Assembly: GCA_045576675.1 (NCBI GenBank)
Contig: JAZNGX010000058.1
Coordinates: 1-8,336 of the forward strand
Direction of reading: 5' to 3'
Source of the DNA: JAZNGX01 sp045576675
GTDB lineage: Bacteria; Bacillota; Clostridia; Monoglobales; Firm-18
Length of the DNA stretch: 8,336 nt
A model generated the notes under the pieces. The model had not been told where the DNA came from, searched no databases, and saw only the letters and a program-made list of their open reading frames with translations. Shown one piece after another: positions 1-5,445 of this stretch. The position numbers and the translations under genes were made by a program. Each line of letters opens with the position of its first letter. Position 1 is the first letter of the stretch.

Positions 1-53
1 CATATCGAGAATTCGCCAGAATTCATATCGACGATTTCATCGAAGATGGAATC
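1..53. repeat. Short hairpins with CATATCGA direct repeat, cut by the window edge
   Basis: CATATCGA occurs at 1-8 and again at 24-31 (23-base period). Between them GAATTC (9-14) and GAATTC (19-24) form a 6-bp hairpin with loop GCCA. The next unit, 33-41 against 45-53, forms a 9-pair stem (one G-T pair) with loop GAA. Small hairpins joined by CATATCG-like linkers resemble hairpin-array interspersed repeats that I recall from clostridial genomes, but I cannot confirm a family. The array probably continues to the left of the window. Confidence 0.5.
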
Positions 54-67
54 ATTATACCACAAAT
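50..67. repeat. 18-bp direct repeat, copy 2 (second -10 region)
   Basis: AATCATTATACCACAAAT is the second copy of the 18-mer at 167-184. On the minus strand it again gives TGG followed by TATAAT (54-59). The hexamer 17 bases upstream is CCGACA (77-82), matching only the GACA part of the -35 consensus, so as a promoter this copy is weaker and would depend on the extended -10. Confidence 0.8.
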
Positions 68-110
68 ACTAAGCTCTGTCGGCGTTAGCACTTGCCAATC
101 GCTAAGTATT
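65..110 (-). other. Long imperfect stem-loop B between the direct repeats
   Basis: ATACTAAGC (66-74) pairs with GCTAAGTAT (101-109) with a single A-A mismatch, and 65-110 adds a further A-T pair. Inside, GGC (81-83) can pair with GCC (94-96). Its outer end overlaps the second 18-bp repeat, and it lies 10 bases from stem-loop A. On the minus strand it falls between the -35-like and upstream region of the second -10 and the first promoter. Confidence 0.45.
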
Positions 111-120
111 CGGGCATTTG

Positions 121-168
121 TTGTACATCTGCTCTGACTTCGCAAAGCTCGTCAATCGCAGTGTACAA
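121..168 (-). other. Long imperfect stem-loop A between the direct repeats
   Basis: TTGTACA (121-127) pairs with TGTACAA (162-168) and CTGC (129-132) pairs with GCAG (158-161), leaving one unpaired base at 128. This gives 11 base pairs around a 25-base interior that can form a further TGAC/GTCA stem (135-138 with 151-154). The strand assignment assumes that it is transcribed from the promoter at 171-199; the first few pairs would then lie upstream of the predicted start near 164. It could equally function as DNA. Confidence 0.5.
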
Positions 169-184
169 TCATTATACCATAAAT
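167..184. repeat. 18-bp direct repeat, copy 1 (promoter -10 region)
   Basis: AATCATTATACCATAAAT matches the segment at 50-67 at 17 of 18 positions, differing only by T for C. The copy includes the perfect TATAAT and the TGG extended -10 on the minus strand. The start-to-start spacing is 117 bp. Sequence outside the 18-mer does not match between copies. Confidence 0.85.
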
Positions 185-199
185 TTCTAAAAAAATCAA
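171..199 (-). promoter_or_regulatory. Near-consensus promoter just beyond the ftsH terminator
   Basis: On the minus strand TTGATT (194-199) is followed by a 17-base spacer and a perfect TATAAT (171-176), preceded by TGG, which gives an extended -10. Transcription would start near 164 and run left, through the stem-loops and toward the window edge. It sits about 20 bases beyond the ftsH terminator palindrome. No coding sequence with a Shine-Dalgarno follows within the window, so its product is either a structured RNA, a gene outside the window, or part of a repeat element. Confidence 0.7.
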
Positions 200-219
200 A
201 TTCAGGTTAAACAGCACAA

Positions 220-249
220 AATCAGCCTTGTCAATTGACAAGGCTGATT
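220..249 (-). terminator. Perfect 30-bp palindrome, operon terminator after ftsH
   Basis: AATCAGCCTTGTCAA (220-234) is followed directly by its exact reverse complement (235-249), a 15+15 bp palindrome with no spacer. It begins 5 bases beyond the ftsH stop. In the minus-strand transcript it would fold into a strong hairpin (four bases at the tip unpaired) followed by TTTTGTGCTGTTT, an imperfect U-tract. On the plus strand the hairpin is followed by AATTTTTA, so it could also stop leftward-converging (plus-strand) transcription. Its place after the last gene supports intrinsic termination. Confidence 0.85.
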
Positions 250-254
250 AATTT

Positions 255-2108
255 TTACTCTTCAGTTTTTACTTCTTCTGTTTCTTCTATTACAGGCTGT
301 TCATTTACAAAAACTGCCTCAAACTCTTTTGCATCAATTGTTTCTTTTTCAAGCAAGCTCTGTGCAACTCTTTCAAGAGCATCCATATTGTCTGTGAGCA
401 TTTTTGTACAACGATTGTATGCCTCATCAATAATACCTTTGATTTCAGCATCAATTTCAGCAGCAACGCTTTCGCTGTAATCCCTTGTTCTGCCGTAATC
501 ACGGCCGATAAACACCTCGCCGTTATCCGAACCAAAGGTCATAGAGCCAAGCTTGTCGCTCATACCATACTTAACAACCATACTTCTTGCAATAGCTGTT
601 GCACGTTCAATATCATTTGACGCACCGGTTGAAATATCTTCCAGAACAAGCTTTTCTGCCACACGTCCGCCAAGCAGCACAACCAGATTATCAAGCATTT
701 CCATCTTGGAACGATAGAACTTCTCGTGAGTTGGAAGATGCAATGTATAACCGCCTGCACGGCCTCTCGGTATAATTGATACTTGATGAACAGGATCCTG
801 AGACGGCAAAAGTCTTGTTGTAACTGCGTGACCTGCCTCGTGATAAGCAGTAAGCTTTTTCTCTTTATCAGTAATTACTCTTGCTTTCTTTTCAGGGCCG
901 GCAACAACCTTCATAAACGCATCGTCAAACTCATCTTTGCCGATAGCAGTTTTGTTGCGACGTGCAGTTAAAAGCGCAGCTTCGTTTGTTAAGTTTTCAA
1001 GGTCTGCACCTGAAAAACCTGCTGTTCCCTTTGCAACGTCCTTCAAATCAACCTCAGGGGCAATAGGCTTTTTCTTTGTGTGCACCTTTAATATTTCTTC
1101 ACGTCCCTTAATATCAGGAACGTCAACTGTAACCTGTCTGTCAAATCTTCCCGGTCTTAATAACGCAGGGTCTAATATATCAGGTCTGTTTGTTGCGGCG
1201 ATTACGATTACGCCCATATTGTCACCAAAGCCATCCATCTCAACAAGCAACTGATTTAATGTCTGCTCACGCTCATCGTGACCACCGCCAAGACCTGCAC
1301 CTCTGTGACGGCCTACGGCATCAATCTCATCAATAAACACAATGGACGGAGCATTTTTCTTTGCCTGGTCAAACAAATCTCTTACACGTGACGCACCTAC
1401 GCCGACAAACATTTCAACAAAATCAGAACCACTGATGCTGAAAAATGGAACACCGGCTTCACCGGCAACTGCCTTTGCAAGCAAGGTTTTACCTGTTCCG
1501 GGAGGGCCTACTAAAAGCACACCACGCGGAATTCTTGCACCAAGCTCAATAAACTTTTTAGGCTCTTTTAAAAATTCAACAACCTCTTCAAGCTCGGCTT
1601 TTTCTTCATCTGCACCGGCAACATCGGTAAACTTATACTTTTTGGCATCCTCATTAATCATTCTTGCCTTTGTTTTACCAAACTGCATTACCTTGCCGCC
1701 GCCACCGCCTTGTGACTGCTGTAAAAAGAACACCCAGAACACAACAAAAATAATAACTAGCACCAAAGTAGGCAGCATTGAAAGCCACCACGGTATAGTC
1801 GCAGGTGGCTGAGGATTAAACACCAGCTTGCCCGTTTCCATCTGACTGCGTATTGTGGTGCCCAAATCGTCATAAAACTGTTCAATAGGTGGAATTGTAA
1901 CCTCAATTTTTGTGCCGTCCTCTAAAATCGCAACAGCACTCTGTTCAATAACGGTAAGCTTTTTCACCTCTCCGTTCTGCACAGAAGAATACAAATCGGT
2001 ATATGTTTTAGGTTCTGTTGGCGGAGTGCTTGCATATAATGCAAATATAGCAAGAATCACTGCGAACAAAAGAACATAAAAACCAATACCCTTGATGTAT
2101 TTATTCAT
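255..2108 (-). CDS. ftsH: ATP-dependent zinc metalloprotease FtsH
   Basis: This hexameric membrane-anchored AAA+ protease extracts and degrades misassembled membrane proteins and short-lived regulators. In 617 residues it has TM1 (about 8-25), an extracytoplasmic domain (26-107), TM2 (about 108-129) and a glycine run (134-138). The AAA+ core follows: Walker A GPPGTGKT (201-208), the pore loop MFVGVGA (233-239), Walker B IVFIDEID (256-263), sensor AATNRPD (304-310) and arginine-finger region RPGRFDR (318-324). The zinc protease has HEAGH (423-427), with D499 in SNDIERAT as the likely third ligand. It ends in an acidic, glutamate-rich tail (about 603-617) with no motif I recognise. The start ATG has AAGGA/GGACGGG 5-17 bases upstream, and no in-frame alternative lies just upstream. 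It is the last gene of the operon, 29 bases after hpt, and its stop lies 5 bases from the terminator palindrome. Confidence 0.98.
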   Translation of the reverse strand: MNKYIKGIGFYVLLFAVILAIFALYASTPPTEPKTYTDLYSSVQNGEVKKLTVIEQSAVAILEDGTKIEVTIPPIEQFYDDLGTTIRSQMETGKLVFNPQPPATIPWWLSMLPTLVLVIIFVVFWVFFLQQSQGGGGGKVMQFGKTKARMINEDAKKYKFTDVAGADEEKAELEEVVEFLKEPKKFIELGARIPRGVLLVGPPGTGKTLLAKAVAGEAGVPFFSISGSDFVEMFVGVGASRVRDLFDQAKKNAPSIVFIDEIDAVGRHRGAGLGGGHDEREQTLNQLLVEMDGFGDNMGVIVIAATNRPDILDPALLRPGRFDRQVTVDVPDIKGREEILKVHTKKKPIAPEVDLKDVAKGTAGFSGADLENLTNEAALLTARRNKTAIGKDEFDDAFMKVVAGPEKKARVITDKEKKLTAYHEAGHAVTTRLLPSQDPVHQVSIIPRGRAGGYTLHLPTHEKFYRSKMEMLDNLVVLLGGRVAEKLVLEDISTGASNDIERATAIARSMVVKYGMSDKLGSMTFGSDNGEVFIGRDYGRTRDYSESVAAEIDAEIKGIIDEAYNRCTKMLTDNMDALERVAQSLLEKETIDAKEFEAVFVNEQPVIEETEEVKTEE

Positions 2109-2137
2109 CCAATATGTCCCGTCCTTCCATCAATAAT

Positions 2138-2677
2138 TTATTTTTCGTAAACGCTTCTCTTCAATATACCAACGTATGGAAGATTGCGATAATTCTCATC
2201 ATAATCAAGCCCGTATCCCACAACAAACTCATCGGGAATATCAAAACCTTTAAAATCAGCCTCAATCGGAACCTTGCGGCGAGCAGGCTTATTAAGCATT
2301 GTGACAATTTTAACATCCTTCGCCCCACGGCTTTTAAGCATAACTCGAAGCTTGGACAATGTTACACCTGTATCAATTATATCCTCTGCAATAAGTACAT
2401 TTTTATTCTTTACATCTATGTCAATATCTTTTTTTACAATCAGCTCACCGCTTGAAATAGTAGATGAACCATAGCTTGACACGCAGGCAAAGTCAACCTG
2501 AACACTCATATCAAGTCTTCGCATTAAATCAACTGCAAAAACAGCTCCGCCTTTTAAAATAGTTACAACAACAACAGGCTCGCCGTTGTAATAGGCATTA
2601 ATTTCGTCTGCAAGCAACCTAACTCTTTCAGCAAGCTGTGCCTCCGTAATAAGAATTTTTTCAATGTCATTATTCAT
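2138..2677 (-). CDS. hpt: Hypoxanthine (guanine) phosphoribosyltransferase
   Basis: This cytosolic purine-salvage enzyme transfers phosphoribose from PRPP to hypoxanthine or guanine to give IMP or GMP. The 179-residue length is typical. Motifs are in order: LKGG (41-44, pyrophosphate-binding loop), the flexible loop SSYGSST (67-73), the PRPP signature VLIAEDIIDTGVTL (94-107) with acidic E98-D99 and D102, NKPARR (129-134; K130 contacts the purine 6-oxo group in homologues) and DEFVVGYGLDYDENYRNLPYVG (149-170). The ATG lies inside the last codons of tilS (ATGAATAATG against TATGAATAA), so the frames overlap by 8 bases. AAGGA about 13 bases upstream, still within tilS, is a rather distant Shine-Dalgarno. 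The tilS-hpt-ftsH order is the same as in B. subtilis, where Hpt and TilS together regulate ftsH; whether that holds here cannot be told from sequence. Confidence 0.96.
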   Translation of the reverse strand: MNNDIEKILITEAQLAERVRLLADEINAYYNGEPVVVVTILKGGAVFAVDLMRRLDMSVQVDFACVSSYGSSTISSGELIVKKDIDIDVKNKNVLIAEDIIDTGVTLSKLRVMLKSRGAKDVKIVTMLNKPARRKVPIEADFKGFDIPDEFVVGYGLDYDENYRNLPYVGILKRSVYEK

Positions 2678-3632
2678 AAATACTCAACAATCCTTTTTCA
2701 AGTTTTATTTTTATATTTCCCGGAATCACACATTCGCTTCCTCCTCTGTTCCTTTCAGCAACAGATATTATACTGTCAATATGAACAAGACTAACCTGCT
2801 TGTCATAATTCTTAAATATGTTATATAACAGTCTGCGTTTTGCTGACAGCTCAAGCAAATTGAATTCTCTGACATTGATTTGCAGATTATCATTATAATT
2901 CAAAACACAGTTTTTGGCAACTGTTTTAACATATTTTTCACAAACTGCATCATCCTCACGGATAATATCCATAGTACGCAGCAAGCTGTCGATACTGCAT
3001 CTTTCAAGAACCGACGGCAATACATTGTGCCTTATATCATTTCTTGCATAATCATCACTTTCGTTGGTTATGTCAATAACCGGCACAAGCTTGTTTTCAT
3101 TGCAAAAGCTTTCAATTTCATTGCGTGAAATTTCAATAAGCGGCCTTATTATATTGTCTCTTTTCGGTGCAATGCCCGTAAGACCATTAAGCCCGCTGCC
3201 GCGGAGCAAATGCATAAAAAAGCTTTCAACACTGTCGTTTGCGTTATGTGCAGTTGCAATTACACAATCGGGATATTCTTTTGAAACCTCGTCAAAAAAA
3301 GCATATCGGATTTCTCTGCCTGCTGTTTCAAAGGATATTCCCTTTTGTGCCGCATATCCGCTAACGTCAGCTTTTTTAAGATAAAACTTACAACCAAGCT
3401 TATCAGCCGTTTGCCTTACGAATTCCGCATCGCTGTCAGCCTCGGCACGAAAGCTGTGATTTACGTGCATAACTGCAACATCAAAGCCACGGATTGCAGA
3501 CATTTCTTTAAGCACATAAAGCATACAAAGCGAATCATATCCGCCCGATACTGCCGCAAGCACTGTCTGCCCGCTTTTAATCATATTATATTTGTCAACG
3601 GTTTTTAAAACCCTTATAATAAACTTATTCAT
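2670..3632 (-). CDS. tilS: tRNA(Ile)-lysidine synthetase TilS, short form
   Basis: TilS ligates lysine to cytidine 34 of the CAU-anticodon tRNA-Ile2 using ATP, switching its decoding from AUG to AUA and its charging from methionine to isoleucine; it is normally essential. The PP-loop SGGYDS (29-34) binds ATP. Family motifs follow: HVNHSFR (56-62), ETAGREIRYAFF (102-113), TAHNANDSVESFFMHLLRGSGLNGL (127-151; note AHNAND where AHHAND is more usual) and DITNESDDYARNDIRHNVLP (187-206). It has 320 residues and stops soon after the region that precedes the C-terminal TilS domain. It is therefore shorter than Bacillus or E. coli TilS (over 430) and closer to the compact form of about 317 residues known from Aquifex. 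The start is 2 bases after dnaB with a weak upstream purine stretch (GTGGAAA), suggesting coupling. The 3' end overlaps hpt by 8 bases. Confidence 0.93.
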   Translation of the reverse strand: MNKFIIRVLKTVDKYNMIKSGQTVLAAVSGGYDSLCMLYVLKEMSAIRGFDVAVMHVNHSFRAEADSDAEFVRQTADKLGCKFYLKKADVSGYAAQKGISFETAGREIRYAFFDEVSKEYPDCVIATAHNANDSVESFFMHLLRGSGLNGLTGIAPKRDNIIRPLIEISRNEIESFCNENKLVPVIDITNESDDYARNDIRHNVLPSVLERCSIDSLLRTMDIIREDDAVCEKYVKTVAKNCVLNYNDNLQINVREFNLLELSAKRRLLYNIFKNYDKQVSLVHIDSIISVAERNRGGSECVIPGNIKIKLEKGLLSIYE

Positions 3633-3634
3633 AT

Positions 3635-4972
3635 TTACATTTCCACATGAGTGTAATCAATATCAGCAAAGCGAGTGTATTCGCCTTGCCAGCTTAGCAT
3701 TACCTTACCGGTCTCACCGCTTCTGTGCTTGGCAATAATAATCTCAGCCTGACCAGGTGTTTCAGTATTCTCATTATAATACTCGTCACGGTAAAGCATC
3801 ATTACAACGTCGGCATCCTGCTCGATAGCACCCGATTCTCTTAAATCTGTAAGCACGGGGCGTTTATCTGCTCTGTCCTTGCTTGCACGGCTTAGCTGTG
3901 ACAGCACAAGTACAGGAATGTTAAAGTCCTTTGCAAGCATCTTTAAAGAACGTGATATTTCAGAGATTTCCTGCTGTCTGTTGTCTGTTTTGCGTGAGCC
4001 CTGCATAAGCTGAATATGGTCAATTATAATAAGGTCAAGTCCACGTTCAGCCATTAATCGTCTGCATTTTGCCCTGATATCCATAACAGTTACCGCCGCA
4101 GTATCATCAACATAAATGTTGGTTGGCGATAAAAGCTTCATTGCATTCATAAGGCGAGTCCAGTCGTCAGGCTGCAAAACACCTGTTTTTATTTTGTCAC
4201 TCTCAACCATAGCTGCCGATGACCAGATTCTGTTTACAATTTCTTCGCTGCTCATTTCAAGGCTGAAAATTGCAACCTTTTTATTGCCCTTTAACGCTGC
4301 AGCTGTTGCAATGTTCAATGCAAAGCTTGTTTTTCCCATTGCAGGACGTGCCGCAATAAGCACAAAGTTTGAAGGGTTAAGACCTGAAAGCTTTTCATCA
4401 AGCATTTTAAAGCCTGTTGGCACGCCCACAATTCTGCCGGGGTTTTTGGAACGCTCTGCAAGGTTGCCAAGGCTTACTGACAAAATATCTCTTATTGACA
4501 TAAACGACGATATTGTACGCTTTTGTGCAATATCAAAAATCTTTTGTTCAGACAAATCGAGAATTTTTTCTGTTTCCTCCGCACCCTCATATGCAAGCTG
4601 CGATATTTCTCCTGTAGCAGAAATAAGCCTTCTTCTTATTGCATAATCAGCAACAATCTTGCAGTAATGCTTAACATTTGCACTTGTTGACACACAGTTT
4701 GCTATATCAACAAGATAGCCTTCAGCACCGGTTTTCTCGAATGTGCCACGTTTTTTTAACTGTTCTGACACAGTAATGATATCAACGGGCAAATCAAGGT
4801 TAAACAAATCTGCTATACATTCATAATATTCCTTGTTACGCGGATCGTAAAAATCATCACCACGCACCATTTGCATACAAGCTCCGATACACTCCCTGTC
4901 CAGCAGCATTGAGCCTATTATTGACTGCTCGGCAGTTTCGTTATACGGTGTTACGTTAATTACACCTTCCAT
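3635..4972 (-). CDS. dnaB: Replicative DNA helicase DnaB (DnaC in Bacillus nomenclature)
   Basis: This is the hexameric 5'-3' helicase that unwinds the chromosome at the replication fork and recruits DnaG primase. The 445-residue length is normal. The N-terminal helical domain (about 5-105, starting PYNETAEQSIIGSMLLD) mediates primase and loader contacts, and a linker runs to about residue 180. The RecA-like core follows with Walker A ARPAMGKT (208-215), SLEM (237-240), Walker B LIIID (314-318), QQEISEISRSLK (333-344), VLSQLSR (356-362), DLRESGAIEQDAD (376-388) and the KHRSGETG segment (415-422) carrying the likely arginine finger. All motifs are intact, and no intein or insertion interrupts the core. 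AGAGGA overlaps the rplI stop and lies 8 bases before the ATG. The TAA stop is only 2 bases from the tilS ATG. It is a chromosomal rather than phage-type DnaB, judging from the rplI context. Confidence 0.97.
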   Translation of the reverse strand: MEGVINVTPYNETAEQSIIGSMLLDRECIGACMQMVRGDDFYDPRNKEYYECIADLFNLDLPVDIITVSEQLKKRGTFEKTGAEGYLVDIANCVSTSANVKHYCKIVADYAIRRRLISATGEISQLAYEGAEETEKILDLSEQKIFDIAQKRTISSFMSIRDILSVSLGNLAERSKNPGRIVGVPTGFKMLDEKLSGLNPSNFVLIAARPAMGKTSFALNIATAAALKGNKKVAIFSLEMSSEEIVNRIWSSAAMVESDKIKTGVLQPDDWTRLMNAMKLLSPTNIYVDDTAAVTVMDIRAKCRRLMAERGLDLIIIDHIQLMQGSRKTDNRQQEISEISRSLKMLAKDFNIPVLVLSQLSRASKDRADKRPVLTDLRESGAIEQDADVVMMLYRDEYYNENTETPGQAEIIIAKHRSGETGKVMLSWQGEYTRFADIDYTHVEM

Positions 4973-4985
4973 ACTCTTATTCCTC

Positions 4986-5432
4986 TCACTGTGCAGTTAC
5001 AATTACCTTAAGCTTTGCATCCACTTCAGGATGAAGCCATATTGAAATTTCTTTTTCACCAACAGTTTTTATGCCGTCATGTGCATCAAACCATCTTTTG
5101 TCAAGCTTGATGTTGTGCTGTGCAGCAAGTGCATCAGCTATATCCTTTGAAGTAACAGAGCCAAACAGCTTGCCGTTATCGCCTGCTTTTGCCTTGATTG
5201 TAACGGAAAGTCCGTTAAGTCGCTGAGACAAATCCTTGGCTGTTGAAAGTGCAACCTCTTTTTTATGTGCAACAGCCTCGTTTTTACCCTTTAATGTATT
5301 TAAGTTTGCGGCCGTCGCTTCTACTGCAACGCCCTTTGGAAACAGTGCGTTTCTTGCAAAGCCGTCTGCAACATTAACAATCTCACCTTTTTTGCCTGTT
5401 CCTTTAACATCCTTTAATAATATAACCTTCAT
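4986..5432 (-). CDS. rplI: Large ribosomal subunit protein L9
   Basis: L9 binds 23S rRNA near the L1 stalk with its N-terminal domain and extends a second domain outward on a long helix; it helps limit translational slippage. The protein has 148 residues, the normal length. The N-terminal signature is clear: MKVILLKDVKGTGKKGEIVNVADGFA, shown here as MKVILLKDVKGTGKKGE (1-17) then the rRNA-binding GFARNALFPKG (24-34). The connecting helix (about 41-75) and the C-terminal domain with GKLFGSVT (87-94) and IWLHPEVDAKLKV (131-143) follow. One stretch in the C-terminal domain, KRWFDAHDGIKTVG, differs from the KRKIxLxxxIKTLG form I recall for the family. The stop TGA overlaps the Shine-Dalgarno of dnaB, 13 bases before the dnaB start. 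Linkage to gdpP and dnaB is conserved in Bacillota. Confidence 0.97.
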   Translation of the reverse strand: MKVILLKDVKGTGKKGEIVNVADGFARNALFPKGVAVEATAANLNTLKGKNEAVAHKKEVALSTAKDLSQRLNGLSVTIKAKAGDNGKLFGSVTSKDIADALAAQHNIKLDKRWFDAHDGIKTVGEKEISIWLHPEVDAKLKVIVTAQ

Positions 5433-5439
5433 TGTTATT

Positions 5440-5445
5440 CCTCCT
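5440..5445 (-). promoter_or_regulatory. Shine-Dalgarno of rplI overlapping the gdpP stop
   Basis: The consensus AGGAGG lies 7 bases before the rplI ATG. It shares its first two bases with the TAG stop of gdpP (5444-5446), giving TAGGAGG. This fixes the rplI start and means ribosomes terminating on gdpP release at the rplI initiation site, which favours translational coupling. Confidence 0.85.

Noticed and set aside
1..72. Plus-strand frame open from the left edge (begins HIENSPEF) ending at TAA 70-72
   Set aside because: It is only 23 codons and coincides with the hairpin units and the 18-bp repeat; it is better explained as repeat structure than as the end of a gene.
1..200. CRISPR array
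   Set aside because: The repeats are an 18-mer seen twice with dissimilar surroundings and an 8-mer at 23-base period; there are no regular 25-40 bp repeats with unique spacers and no cas genes.
231..240. TTGACA inside the terminator palindrome as a -35 element
   Set aside because: No acceptable -10 lies 16-18 bases downstream on the minus strand (TTTAAC is a poor match), and the palindrome is fully explained as a terminator.
1342..1812. Plus-strand open frame of about 156 codons within ftsH
   Set aside because: It lies entirely opposite the AAA+ region of ftsH, whose motifs are all intact; it has no homology that I recognise and is explained as a shadow of the coding strand.
4116..4646. 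Plus-strand open frame of about 176 codons within dnaB
   Set aside because: It is antisense to the DnaB core; its composition reflects the reverse complement of helicase codons, and no ribosome site or promoter was seen.
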